DNA of 64,000 nucleotides from Watersipora subatra (taxonomy: Eukaryota; Bryozoa; Gymnolaemata; Cheilostomatida; Watersiporidae): assembly GCF_963576615.1 (NCBI RefSeq), contig NC_088717.1, positions 40,316,302 through 40,380,301 on the forward strand, read 5' to 3'. The position numbers and the translations under genes are program-made. This document shows, in pieces, positions 13,124 to 25,900 of the stretch. The notes beneath the pieces are model-generated. The model searched no databases, was not told where the DNA came from, and was given only the letters and a program-made list of their open reading frames with translations. The first letter of the stretch is position 1; each line of letters begins with the position of its first letter.

Positions 13124-13487
13124 TCAACTATTGATAAGTGTGTCTGACACTTTCAATTTAAAAACTGTAACAATAAATATTACATCAGTTAAAAAATTAC
13201 AAAATAATTCAGCAAATATTTCACTCAAGTGTGATGCAGGGGCATTTGCAGCTCGATGAGTGGCATAACGTGTACTCATTTCCTCAAAATAGTTCTGATA
13301 TTGATCCATGGTTTCAACAAACATTTGCTTGTTGTGATAAAATATAATGGTACTTGGTCTGCCTTACCATAAGTCTTGTGATCCGAACCACAGATTGGGT
13401 TGTATATCTTAGAACAAGCTCGCATGCAAGGGTCAAACTCTGAAGCACATTCTGCTGTTGTAAACAGCATTACAGCCACCACCAAAA
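13124..13487 (-). pseudogene. Kazal-type inhibitor-like gene 2, apparently frameshifted
   Basis: The exon 13487-13368 (120 nt, phase 1 at both ends, acceptor TTTTCAG, donor GGTAAGG) encodes the end of a signal peptide (LVVAVMLFTTAECA) and a Kazal core (CMRACSKIYNPICGSDHKTYG). The next exon should begin with two bases and a cysteine codon. A matching start exists at 13327 (CA AAT GTT TGT) after an AG, but the frame then meets TGA at once, and the implied intron is only 40 nt. One base out of frame, 13124-13324 is open and resembles the tail exon of gene 1 in position and composition. So either one base was lost or gained, the sequence has an error, or the short intron is retained and the protein ends at IRTILRK. 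The first coding exon was not found with confidence; one weak candidate is at 16263-16275. Confidence 0.55.
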
Positions 13488-13789
13488 CTGAAAAGGAAAT
13501 CGATGTATATACTTGATAGCAAAACATCGAAAACCCCCAAAATACTGTAGTCTGCTTGACAAACAAAATATGACCAACAGTTTGCAAAAAAGGATGAAGT
13601 TTTCTTTAAAAAAAAACTGTGTTAGCATTTTGGTAAATTGCACAGAATTCAGAAATGAGCAGAAGGGTAATGTTTCTTATATAATATTCTATGATGATTG
13701 CAAATTAATTCTCGTGTAAATAATTTGCTTCTTGCAACAAGATTGTAGATTCACAGCATTAAACTGTTGATTTATACATACTTTATCTG

Positions 13790-14230
13790 ACTCTCAGTCT
13801 TATTTCTACTACTACTAGTACTGATACTAATATTACTGTTACTACTACTACTGCTGCTGCTACTACTACTACCGCTGTTACTACTATTATTACTACTACT
13901 GCTAATACTACTACTATTACCACCACCACTACTACTACTACTTGTACAATAACTATTACTACTGATACTAATACTACTAGTACTATTACTACTGTTACAA
14001 CTACTACTGATAATAATAATGCTATTATTATCACCACTACTACTACTTACTATTATAGCCAATACCTCAACTTGTACTATAACTATTGCTATTATTGATT
14101 TACTAAAATTACTGCTGCAACTAATGATGCTAATGCTACTACTACTGCTATGCTCTAACGACACTAACTATCACTAGCACTATTACTACTGTTAGTACTA
14201 ACCCTACTACTATTAAAGCTGCTCCTGTCG
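13790..14230. repeat. Degenerate trinucleotide tract (TAC/ACT)n
   Basis: About 440 bases of interrupted ACT/TAC triplets with occasional GCT and ATT. Long open frames on the minus strand made of Ser/Asn or Val/Ile are shadows of the triplet repeat and not genes. Confidence 0.85.
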
Positions 14231-14919
14231 CTGCTGCCACAGCTAATACTAAAGGTAATTATTAATATATTTGAGAACTAATTAGTTACAATACTTACAA
14301 AATTATATTCATGAAATGATCAATGATAAAACGCATATCAATACCGAGGATTAGAGGTCATATTCTAAAATTGACCTTACCAAGTATATTGCTAGGTAAT
14401 GTATGTTAATTCATTGAATACTTATTATGTATGTTACCAGGCTTACCAATGTAAAGTTTCATGTCTGCTAATTGCTTGGACAGAGCTAAGGAAAATGGCC
14501 GCAGCATGCACTCTCCGCCGCATGTGAACTAGCATATGGTAAAACTAGCACGCACCATGACCATGTAGTGTAATCAATAAATTTCACCTGGAGAAATAAG
14601 GTCAAGAGCGCAAAAATCCTAAAATGAAATGGCCTCCCGTCCATGGCTGACATCCTGATGAAAAAGGCCTAATATGACCAGGACATGTGCGCAGGATGGG
14701 TCATTGGGTCATAGGTGATTACCAAGACAACTCTCATATTCACAGCTCTACAAAGGAAAGAAGAATCAGGGTAGGCTCAGACCATGATACAAAGATGTAG
14801 CAAAACGTAACATGAAGTTGAGAGAACTAGACACACATAGATGGCAAAAGAAGTTAAAAACCAAAGCTACACGGGAGTTAGTGACTAAGTCTAAACCATA
14901 CAACAAAAAGAGGAGAGAG

Positions 14920-14985
14920 GAGAAAAGGGGGGAGAAAAAAAGGAGGGAGAAAAAAAGGAGGGGGAGGAGAATATAGGGGGGTATT
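14920..14985 (+). repeat. Polypurine tract rich in GGGG runs
   Basis: Almost pure A/G over 65 bases, with runs GGGGGG, GGAGGG and GGGGG and a final GGGGGG at 14977. Such tracts can adopt triplex or G-quadruplex structures; function here is unknown. Confidence 0.7.
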
Positions 14986-15718
14986 AGTATATTATAACTC
15001 CTGCAATCGTTGAGAACTTTTCTTTTGCTTATATACAATGAATTTCTGTAGCTTTCCATAACATTATATTCAGAAAGCATGACACTGCACTGGCAACATA
15101 GTTCTATGTGTTTTTAGCTACAAAAATCTTTCATCTGGATGTGATGAGTCGGAAACCTTGTATAATCTTGAGAATGTGAGGTTTTGCTATAGCATGTCTG
15201 AAATCAATTAGGCATAAACTCCATATTGAACAGGACTTCCGATTCTATAATTTTTACACAGACTTGTTACAAAGCAATGATGACTGCTTCTCATTGTAGT
15301 AAATGCTTTAACCACAAACCTAGATGACAACCTTTTCAACTTGGGAGGCGCAAGACTTGCACCTGACATTTCTTTCACAGCAACACATGGTGTCAATGTA
15401 GAAAAAATGTGAGCACAATGTAGCCTATTGTATAGCCACCTGATATGTCGTGGCATCTCAACATAGACCATTTTACTAAAGACCATTTACAGCATAGACT
15501 GTGTACTACATACGCAATATCCTACATAAATCATATTTAGTATAGAGCATAATTATACCGTATAATCCATATGTAGCATTGTTCAAATATAATATAGATC
15601 ATTTACTATATAGGTCAAACTCAACGTAGACTCTTTTTACTATCAATCATAACACATCACAGCTTATAAATAAACATACATGTAAATGTATATAGATATC
15701 TTCTTTCTTTGTCTTTCT

Positions 15719-15890
15719 TCTATATATATAAATTTGTTTGTTTGTCGTTCGTATGTCCAATTATAGCGATAAAGTTTTGGAATGAAAATGCCGATAGAAT
15801 TGAACGTGAAAGCATCAGTTCTGCAAATAAGCATACGATCCGCTTGGCTACGCGGCCTCCTTGCCACACTATAGAATAACTATGCACATA
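15719..15890 (+). mobile_element. Possible Helitron 5' end remnant
   Basis: TCTATATATATAAATTTGTT followed by TGTTTGTCGTTCGTATGTCC resembles the 5' terminus of the Helitron at 33467 (TCTATATACATAAATCTAAG, then a TTTGTCTGTC block), and both share a TATGTCCA-TTATA-CGAT motif (internal in the other copy). No matching CTAG 3' end was found nearby. Flanking 14231-15718 and 15891-16272 show nothing recognisable. Confidence 0.35.
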
Positions 15891-16272
15891 CTTATTATAC
15901 CTGCCAGGCAGAAAAACAGAAAAAAGAAAGAAAGGCCTTGAAAGACAGACCCACGCTTCATGTTTCAGCTAGCAGACTTAAACTAATTTACTAGACAAAA
16001 ATTTATTAGGAAAAAAATACATGACCAGAATTTCCCGAAATGTTATAAATGTACATATAGCATCAACTTAATTAAAGTTATAGTTCTAGTTTATTGACCC
16101 TGACCCACTGACTCAAGCATTAGTATGTTTAAAATGTCGTAACATGTTGCAACAAGTATGTTTATGATATGCCATAAATAAACCAATTATTAAATATATA
16201 TTATATATACCTAAAATAAAAACTAAAACTCACATGTAAATATGTGAATTATAGATACTTACATTTATATAC

Positions 16273-17554
16273 CATAAAAACTCTAATTAAACGCCATGGC
16301 GCTCTATCTTTCAACCCTTCTTCTCTAGTGACGGTCAATTAGAGGTGGCGTTCAAATCAAGGCTGGCATTGTATTTTTTAAATGGCTCGTTAGAATTTAG
16401 GGTAGTTTAGCCCTTTTATGGGCGAAGCGAATGTCACCTATATTTTGTCCTCTTTTTTCCAGGGAGCGATATTCAACCTTTTGGATGCAATAAATCTGCT
16501 AACTCATCTCCAACTTATCAAAGCTTTTTTAATAAATATCCATTGAGAAACCGAAAAATATCTTTACCATTTGATACCTATTGCTTGTAATTACTCTCCA
16601 ATGATATTATAGCCTGCGTCCTGCGTTGCAGGTTGTTGGCATTTTCAGTTTTTTATTTCATTCTAAATTGGAAAACATTTTTACTTTATATTTACCAATG
16701 TTTTATTAAAGCTCATTGCACTCATTAATATGTTTACTACAGTATGCAGCCAAAACTAGCTTTTTATGTGCAATAGAAGAGGAGTTACGAGAATCGATCA
16801 ATTGTAAGTTTAGATTACCGCAATGATGCTATCAAATAATATGCTATAAATCTGTAAATTTGTAAGTTGTATAATGATAATTGATCAAATGCTACAAATA
16901 TATATTCATGAATCAGTGACATAAACAAACCGTACTTATATTACATGCAGAAATAAAAATTCACGTTTTAAAACAAAAATATTTGCATTGTTTGCTCAGA
17001 TAGCTGCATTCTGATTGTTGCTTTCAATGGAACGAGCTTCTTCTGGTTGTCCAATACTTTCCACAATGTCTTCTGACATCAAATTTTTTTTGCACCGCTG
17101 AACTAGTCGATATTAGCGTCCGAACAATTTTTTGGCAGAGCAAAACGTTTACGCGTTGCATTTAGCACAAATGCAACGGGTAAAAGTTTTGCTTGTTAAA
17201 CGTAATCTTTGGCCTAAAACTAGTTGTTCATGTACTATCATAAATGTAAACAGTTTTTTATATACATGTATTTCAAAGTATCAAGACGGCGTTAATTATG
17301 AAACTGCTATTAGCCTGAGACAGTTATTAATTATTTTTTGATGCTACTTTCAAAGTTTTAACGAAAAAAAACAAACAAAAAGCTTTGGAGTTGGACAACG
17401 AGAGAATTGATTGTTATTGATGTAAATGATTCATTATTAATACACTCTTCCGGACACTTCATTACTGATTACTTGGTATAATGGATTCGTAAAGATTAAA
17501 GATTGTCAAAGTGGTGTTCAAATAAAGGGGGTGTTCAATTAGAGGTTTTACAGT
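16273..17554. mobile_element. Non-autonomous DNA transposon, terminal motif AAACCTCTAATTGAA, copy 1
   Basis: The left end (AAAAACTCTAATTAAACGCC, then ATGGCGC) and right end (GGTGTTCAATTAGAGGTTTT ACAG) are imperfect inverted copies. Sub-terminal blocks (TAGAGGTGGCGTTCAAAT near 16345, GGTGTTCAAATAAAGGGGG near 17515) repeat the motif. The interior shares GCGAAGCGAATGTCACCTAT and AAAAAGCTTTGGAGTTGG with the element at 41664-42543. No transposase frame. Superfamily not determined. Confidence 0.6.
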
Positions 17555-17849
17555 AAATGTAAGTACTGGTACAATAGACCAATTTAGGGCTTGTCCAACT
17601 ACGTATAAAGAATTGGCTATAAAAAGCCGAAAGTTTGATGTTTGATTTCATCATGTCATCAATATTATCAATATATACATCATAATACATGTATATATCA
17701 ATATATCAATATTCCTCAAAATATTACAACGTTTTTTTAGAAACTTGACCACATTTCAACCAATCTTCTAAGCCTCCTGTTATATCCCTTTTTTGTTAGG
17801 CATAGAACATTACTTGTGCAGTAAATTGTATTACTCTTATTGGATGTTA

Positions 17850-18312
17850 TATTATTGTGACTATTGTGACTCAGTTGTGACTATTGTGGCTCAGTTGTGA
17901 CTATTGTGACTCAGTTGTGACTATTGTGACTCAGTTGTGACTATTGTGGCTCAGTTGTGACTATTGTGACTCAGTTGTGACTATTGTGACTCAGTTGTGA
18001 CTATTGTGACTCAGTTGTGACTATTGTGGCTCAGTTGTGACTATTGTGACTCAGTTGTGACTATTGTGACTCAGTTGTGACTATTGTGACTCAGTTGTGA
18101 CTATTGTGACTCAGTTGTGACTATTGTGACTCAGTTGTGACTATTGTGACTCAGTTGTGACTATTGTGGCTCAGTTGTGACTATTGTGACTCAGTTGTGA
18201 CTATTGTGACTCAGTTGTGACTATTGTGACTCAGTTGTGACTATTGTGACTCAGTTGTGACTATTGTGACTCAGTTGTGACTATTGTGACTCAGTTGTGA
18301 TGCTCAGTTGTG
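17850..18312. repeat. Minisatellite, 20-bp unit, about 23 copies
   Basis: Nearly perfect tandem copies of CTATTGTGACTCAGTTGTGA with a few GGC for GAC changes spaced irregularly. It lies between the copy-1 transposon and Kazal gene 3. Confidence 0.97.
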
Positions 18313-18711
18313 ATATCGGATGACATTAAAATTTGTTATTGTCCTCCAATATTATGAGCAGTAGGTCCAGCGATTAAAGCGATTCCTTTCAATTTTAATC
18401 AGATAGCCCATAGCTGGAGCTACTGAACTAGAGTTTTAAAACCAAATAATTTTGGCAAACTGGTAGAAGGCATGGGGCATATGCATGTCAAGTTTAAACA
18501 AAAGGTTTGGACACCGACATTCGCATGGACCAACACAAAACGTACACACACCACATCACAAAATGACAATGAGACTTATTAATAAAGATAACATATTATT
18601 ATTGCCAATATCTAAAGCATAAGAATGAGTCTCATGTTCTAACTTTTCATGTAGGTATGGATTTATTTGTCATATAATCTAGCAAGTGAATACAGGTAAT
18701 CGATCAGCGTA

Positions 18712-21700
18712 TTAGCATCCTCCAACCTTTATTACTCTGAGAGAAATGCCATTCTTCTGCGCTTCACAGACAGCCTGGTCGAAGAGGCAAAGGTTTGCTG
18801 TAATTAAAGTTAGTAAAGGTAGGAAAGTTTCGCAAGCAGCAATTGAGAACAAGCTAGCCGATTGTACACTATAACAATCCTACTGATTAGACATGACAGG
18901 TAGGTTGATAGATTACATGTTCCATGTCATGATTACATCAGAATCTCTAGCCACCTTGAAAGGAGATTTAATAAGTTTCTGCAAAACCTCGCCGTGGTTT
19001 ATCAGTAATTCTATTTAAATAGATTTTTTTTTAATTTTCAGTATGACGGTTACATACCTAAATTAAAATCACTGTTCATAAAATTCGTGTTTTATAATTT
19101 ATAAATCCTTCAACTGCACAATAATGTGTGATTTTAGAATAACACTAACAATGAGAAACACGGATACCCTATTTTCATATTAACATAACTGTTGTTATTG
19201 TTATTTTCATTATTCAATTATTATTACTATCAATACTATTTCTTGTAAGGTATAAGTAAACATTCTTAAAGTTGAATAAGCATTTTATTTTTCATTGCTA
19301 TTCTTATTAATATTTGAGCTTCTATAAATGTTGTTTGATAGTGTTTATAAGAAGATACCAATAAACCTATTATTATTATTGTGGTTATTATTTTAGTTAT
19401 TACTATTTTATATATGTGCTTCAAAGTATTTTGTTATACATGTAGCTCAGATTTCTTCACTTGAAGGCATGGAGTTGTGGCACCTTGCAAAAGATCTGCT
19501 GTAACTATAACCTAGCTCCAAGTCCAGCCTTATTATTGGTACTACTGTTTTTTATGCGAAAGTATAGGAGAAAGTAGATCAGAGTATGACTAACCGTTAT
19601 GCAGACACTTTAATTGCACTATTATTATTTCTATAATCATTTTTGTTTTTATAATTGAAATGGTTGGGATTATTATTTCTATTGTAAATATTGCTATTTC
19701 ATGTGTTCTGTATATCATTGCATTTGTTTTTATTTGTAACATTCTTATCGGTGTCATTAGTATTAATTCAAATGTTATAACTTTTACTCAACTTTTTATT
19801 GTTACTACCACTAATACTGTTACTACTACTACTGCTGCTACTACTACTTTTACTACTACTACTATTACTACTACTATTACTACTACTACTATTTCTACTA
19901 CTACTACTATTACTACTACTATTACTACTACTATTACTACTACTACTGCTGCTACTGCTACTACTATTACTAATGCTATTACTACTACCATTATTGTTAT
20001 TGTTTCTGCACATGCAAAGTTACTAGTTTGTCTGTGACTAATTAGTTTCCGCTAAACAAATAACTTGTTAACTAGCCATTCAGAATAATAAATGTTTCCT
20101 AACCCTCAACAGAGTTGAGTACTACCGGTATGTTGTTCAAGCTTGTGTGATGCTATTAGGATTCTGAGAGGTTGGTATTAACACTTTCAGATATCAAAAA
20201 CTCTTACAGGCCTCTCAATGCTCATTAAACTGAGGCAGATGTTTGATCAGTGATCATTATATCTGTGCAAGGTACCACAAAACTAATTTCTGCTATGAAT
20301 GTAACTGGCTCACTAGATAAAAGGTTTAAACTGACGTTATTTATTTTATTCAAAGATCAAATATTGACTCTAAAGATGTTAACTCATTTATTATCTGTCT
20401 GAGGTCTTATGAGAGCCTTACGAGAGCTTTATGAGAGCCTTATGAGAGCCTTACGAGAGCCTTACGAGAGCTTTACGAGAGCCTTACGAGAGCTTTACGA
20501 GAGCTTTACGAGATATAACATGAAATACACATGAGGCCAGAACAAGAACTTGGTGTATTTGATTATCATATCACAGTTTATCTGCTACTATGTAATCTCT
20601 TACTATCTACACTTTACATGTATGTACATTAATTAACATAAATTTTGTCTCTGTTTATGAACTACAAGAATTTTTAGCATTACCATAAAGTTTTTTATCC
20701 GTTCCACAAACAGGAAACACAGTATTCTCGCAGTTCCTCTCACAAGAGTCGGTTGTCGGTGCACTCTCTGTTAACACAGCAAACAGTAGCACGGCTGCAG
20801 CCAAAACTAGAAAGATCCAAAAATATTTGATAATAAAACAAATTTGCAGCAAAATCATCAGGTTCTGTTGCTTACCTTGAGAGGGAAGTAAAATAATTGT
20901 TGTTTGTGCTATATCGTTATGTCGCTGGTATTGAGCAAAACAGAGAAACAGATACTGTCATCAAGGTGCCAGTTTCTTCAAAATATATGAGCATAAACTT
21001 ACCAGAAGCGCTTTAGTTAACAGGTAGTCAGCTTTTTCAGACTACAGGTAGTCAGCTTTCTCACACTACAGGTAGTCAGCTTTCTCAGACTACAGGTAGT
21101 CAGCTTTCTCAGACTACAGGTAGTCTGAGAAAGCTGACTACTTGTAGTCTGAGAAAGCAGTCTCAAGACTGCTTAAAAGCACATCTTTTAAGCAGTCTTG
21201 TCTGTTGCCAGCTTTCTACACCAGTTTAGACAGTTCTACTATTATTGACTGCCTTAGAGCTTACCTTCTTCAAGCGATAAAAGATTTCGTAGTCCAAGAA
21301 GATTGGCGTAATGAGCAGAAATATAATCAAGATATGGCTGGAACCATTTTTGGCTTTGAACTTCTATTGTATTGTACATTCAATTCTAATGAAAGGTTAC
21401 ATTTTATGTCTGTTGTTATTATTCTTTATAAATGACTCAAAATCTCTTACTCTTGCATGTCTTGAGTATTCTTAATGACTTGCTAGAACCTTAAACATTG
21501 GACTACTACGTATGTGATATTCTTGGCAACCTTTGACATAATGATAAGGTATATCAGCCCACCGGCAGGTGGGTGAGTCTGGCTACCACGACAAAACCAT
21601 AGACACAACCAAAACTCTTCAACAGGAAGGAGCACATAGTACAGTATATAACAGAACAGCTGTCTCGAGAGCTGAGATCTAATATCAAAGTATATTTTGG

Positions 21701-22473
21701 TGTGTTATGACTGCAGCTGATCCTAAACTTTGCTATCAGTAACTGTATTTGGTCAATTTCGAGTTCTTTAGCAACATAAAGCTTTTATCCATGTAGTGTA
21801 ACTGGTTAGAATACTTCAACAATGAAGTGCAATACTCACATATATGAATCTTCATGGCTTCTGGCTATGTCAGAAGAACTCAGCAAAATGGTTACATTAA
21901 CCATTCATGGGAAGCAGCACATGGTAAAGTTAGTTAAGATAAGGGGTGAAATATATATAGACAAAACTTGTTTGTCTGTATCGAAGCTAAATGTATTGAC
22001 CAAACATTGAATATAGATAGTCCAGCTATATAGCTTGGGTGCATGCTAAATGTACATAACCTGACCTGTTAGTTTTCAACTAGTCAGATGAGTAGACCAG
22101 AAGGAAATAGCTACATGGCTTACGTAAGCTAACTGAAAGACGGCGAGCAAATGTCTAGTTGGTAATGTAGCCATTCCACCTTTCCAATGACGTCTAGGTC
22201 AAGTGGTTTAATAGTGAACGACACTAGTGACAGGTGCTTGAAGCGCCTGTCAACAAATCTTCAATAATTCCCAAAAACTCCTTTTAGAAAAGATGTCTGT
22301 TGCAATCTTTTCTGGCCGCAACATCTGTGTCATCCCTTAGATCTTTCTTGGACATATTTATGGTAGAGTTTTGCCAAGCAAGCTAAGTATAGTAAATTGT
22401 ACCCTGTGGTCCACGGTGTGATCTTTCATGAATAACATTTGTATTTTGTATTTTACTTACAAATGCCAGTCAT
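18712..22473 (-). CDS. Kazal-type serine protease inhibitor-like secreted protein 3
   Basis: Minus-strand exons: 20806-20684 (123 nt, phase 1 on both sides) and 18797-18712 (stop TAA). They join to a well-formed single Kazal domain: SCERNCENTVFPVC, GTDKKLYANLC, LFDQAVC, then RVIKVGGC at the very end. Cysteine spacing is C-x3-C-x7-C-x10-C-x6-C-x(n)-C, as in invertebrate non-classical Kazal domains. The residues before it (LAAAVLLFAVLTESA) are the end of a signal peptide. By analogy with gene 1 the start codon lies in a tiny upstream exon. A good candidate is 22473-22461 (ATG ACT GGC ATT T, donor GTAAGT), which restores frame and a signal peptide; it is inferred. An unspliced start at 20858 is also possible but reads through a sequence that looks like a splice acceptor (TTTCTAG). 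This is the most canonical of the three Kazal genes. Confidence 0.75.
19799..19990. repeat. Trinucleotide tract (ACT)n
   Basis: ACT/ATT triplets, more regular than the tract at 13790. Lies in the large intron of Kazal gene 3. All three plus-strand frames stay open as poly-Thr, poly-Leu or poly-Tyr type runs, which is repeat shadow. Confidence 0.9.
20402..20514. repeat. Short tandem array, 11-bp unit GAGAGCCTTAC
   Basis: About ten copies of an 11-bp unit with CTT/TTT and TAC/TAT variants, in the intron of Kazal gene 3. Confidence 0.9.
21020..21205. repeat. 24-bp direct repeats followed by their own inverted copies
   Basis: Four to five copies of GGTAGTCAGCTTTCTCAGAC-TACA are followed by inverted copies (GTAGTCTGAGAAAGCTGACT), then by a separate hairpin AAGACTGCTTAAAAG / CTTTTAAGCAGTCTT. 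The whole 185-bp block can fold back on itself. Confidence 0.9.
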
Positions 22474-22910
22474 AAGGCAGTCATGCTAGACGTTTTATAC
22501 TACTAAATATATGTAAATAGTGTCAGAAAAGTTCAGTGTTTTTTGACCAAGATGTTTACAATAGCTGGGAAAAGTATCTTCACACTTTTTATTGATCCAT
22601 AATAACCCACCACTATCAATCAGAGAATAGCACTCATTCGCAAGTTGTAAACATGTGAAAAAAAAACTATTGTATAAATACTGACACAACACAATGCATG
22701 GCAAAAACTGATTTAAATATGGATACAGTTAAAAAGAACATCAAACATTTATCTTCGTAATAAAGGATCTATCTAGCAGGCTGATATCTAATGAGAGGTG
22801 TAAACTTGAATGCCTTTTGTGTAATCTGCACCAGCAGAAGTAAAAGCATAGTCGACATATTGAAGCGTTCAGTCATGTGCAGAATACAAACGTCACTTCA
22901 AACTCCTAGC

Positions 22911-25900
22911 CTATGTCTGTAATTCACACACTGCACAAGGTATGATACGTCCTTCAAAGGGTCCATCAATTCGCTGAGAGGATCTGGTAGTGAACTGTTT
23001 GCTTTTTGCTGATAAAGGGGTGCACTTAAAATTTTCTTGCGATGCCGTCACGATTCCCTGATAGAGTCGAGTAGCAGCGTGTGAGCATACCTTCTCACCC
23101 CAGCGAACATAGGTGGTTCTGCCTGACAGCTCAGCCATGTCTACATTAAAAATTAAAGAAATTTTCAGAGCAGCAGACTGAGCGACGACAACAAGTTCTT
23201 CACACCTCCCTGCGGGTTATGTCAGTGTTTCTGACTGAGGAAAGGGTTTATGACAGAAGTACCTATCTTGATCGATTGCTCTTATACCCTAATACTAGCA
23301 TGCGTATATCAAGGTACTAAAGTTGACGTACTAATCATTACTATAATAAGACCCGTGTCCGTCCAAATGTCTGAAGCTATGCTATAATGAATAGGAAAAA
23401 ACTGATTGTACCGCACCAGAGTCACACCCAGATTTTTTGATTCAAAGCCAAGCACACTACCACTGCACCATTTGACCACCTTGCAGTATCACAGAATAAT
23501 TAAAGTTATAGTTATTACACATGACAATCTCTCACGGCACTCGGGTCTGTCAGCGTACAAGTCTTTACTATAATAATAGTAAGAGCAGTGTTCGCTCATC
23601 TGTTCAAAGCTATACTAAGAGCATTAGGAAAAAAGATGGCTTCACACTGGGACCATTCTCAGATATTCTGTTTTGAAGCCGGGCAGACTATTAATTGCAC
23701 CTCTCCACCATCTCGCTACATCTAGGAATAATTGTGCACATATTTATTACTCATGATGATCTCTCACCGCGCATGAGACTCCCAGCGTACTAGTATCATA
23801 ACACTAGCCTTACATAGAGCTGACTGCAGTAAGGTTATAGCAACTACAATGTATATAAATGGAAGAGATGGTACCGGTGAGCTCGATATACAGTCCATGT
23901 TTACTTCAGTCAACTTTTTATGTTCTCAAGTTTAGTCCAAAAGATATTAGAAACTCTAAATCTCTATTTTCACGATGTATTAGAGAAACTAAATTTAATT
24001 ACTGGCTGTGAGATAATATAGCTATCATTCAGCCTGCAATAAAAATATGTATTAGATGTTGGTCAATATAGGGCTGAAACCCGTGACATATACATGTAGT
24101 TTATTAGATTGATGCTCTACACAACTGAGCTAATCAGGCACCTTCCAAAGCCTACAAATAATTTCGTGTGCCAATCAGAAAAGAAAGATTGCTTTGTGAT
24201 AGTAAAAGGAACAGACAGACAATGACCATTCTTTACTATAGTAACATCTATGACTATCCGTATGTCTGAAGCCAAGGTTGAAGGTTATGAGAAAAGATTA
24301 CTTCATACAGGATTTGAACCCATAATAATAATTATAGTAACAAGGTGGAAGGTTATAAAGTGAACGGAATTTTTTCAACTAAAATTTATACATTTACCAT
24401 ACTATGCAGTATCTACCATTAGATTCAAGAGACTATGCAGTATCTACCATTAGATTCAAGAGACTATGCAGTATCTACCATTAGATTCAAGAGACTATGC
24501 AGTATCTACCATTAGATTCAAGAGTTGGTAGAGATTATTGGGTAGATCTCACCAACATACCTTCAACAGATTCATATTCAAATTCAGGTGGTCTACGCGT
24601 TTCCTCTCTCATACCCTGTAGCACAAGTTAAGAAGATAAGCAATGTGGTTAACAAATGGCATAGAGCTGCCCATACAATACCTCAGAAAACAGTGGTAAG
24701 CAATGGTATACTGAGTATCAGCCACAATCCTATAAGAAAGTTAGATAAGTGTATGTATTCTATAGGAACAGTAAATGTTTTCAAAAAAGATAAGTTACCT
24801 CTATTTGCATAAAATTAGCTTTGACTACAACACACTTTGAAAAACAGAGTTTATCCAGAAGAACGTTATTGAGCGAACATTGATAGTTTAATATAAAACA
24901 AAGATAGAACGATCTTTTGGTAAAATGGAAATGATTCTGTAAAAGTCGAATACCTCAGTTTTAAGAATACAGTAATTATAGTATATGTAGTTTACATAGT
25001 TGATATATTTTATATAGTTGATATATTTTATATAGTTGATATATTTTATATAGTTGATATATTTTATATAGTTGATATATTTTATATAGTTGATATATTT
25101 TATATAGTTGATATATTTTATATAGTTGATATATTTTATATAGTTGATATATTTTATATAGTTGATATATTTTATATAGTTGATATATTTTATATAGTTG
25201 ATATATTTTATATAGTTGATATATTTTATATAGTTGATATATTTTATATAGTTGATATATTTTATATAGTTGATATATTTTATATAGTTGATATATTTTA
25301 TATAGTTGATATATTTTATATAGTTGATATATTTTATATAGTTGATATATTTTATATAGTTGATATATTTTATATAGTTGATATATTTTATATAGTTGAT
25401 ATATTTTATATAGTTGATATATTTTATATTGTTGATATATTTTATATAGGTGATATATTTTATATAGTTGATTTATTTTATATAGTTGATATATTTTATA
25501 TAGTTGATATATTTTATATAGTTGATATATTTTATATAGTTGATATATTTTATATAGTTGATATATTTTATATAGTTGATATATTTTATATAGTTGATAT
25601 ATTTTATACAGTTGATATATTTTATATAGATGATATATTTTATATAGTTGATATATTTATATAGTTGATATATTTTATATAGTTGATATATTTTATATAG
25701 TTGATATATTTTATATAGTTGATATATTTTATATAGTTGTTATGGTTCACATAATTATAGCAAACATATATCAAGGTTTCTATGTTGTTACTTGTTATCC
25801 AGTTTCTCAAAGTTGTTATACACGAAGGTAACAAATGAACATTACCGTGATAATATAGCTGCATGTATGTGACAGTGTAGCTGCATGTATGTGACAGTGT

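Noticed and set aside
13772-14164. Ser/Asn-rich 130-codon minus-strand frame
   Set aside because: Shadow of a degenerate ACT/TAC triplet tract.
16263-16275. Definite first exon of Kazal gene 2
   Set aside because: ATG GTA TAT AAA T|GTAAGT fits the phase, but it overlaps the end of a transposon and the gene downstream looks broken; kept only as a weak candidate.
19660-20037. Thr/Ile-rich 125-codon frame and the overlapping poly-Leu and poly-Ser frames
   Set aside because: All arise from the (ACT)n tract in an intron of Kazal gene 3.
22495-22704. Further exon of the C4-like gene
   Set aside because: The frame (ANECYSLIDSGGLLW...) does not match the second half of the C4-like domain and has no fitting acceptor.
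24072-24144. Functional tRNA-Ile gene on the minus strand
   Set aside because: A and B boxes are visible but acceptor and anticodon stems do not pair; it is better explained as a SINE head or tRNA relic.
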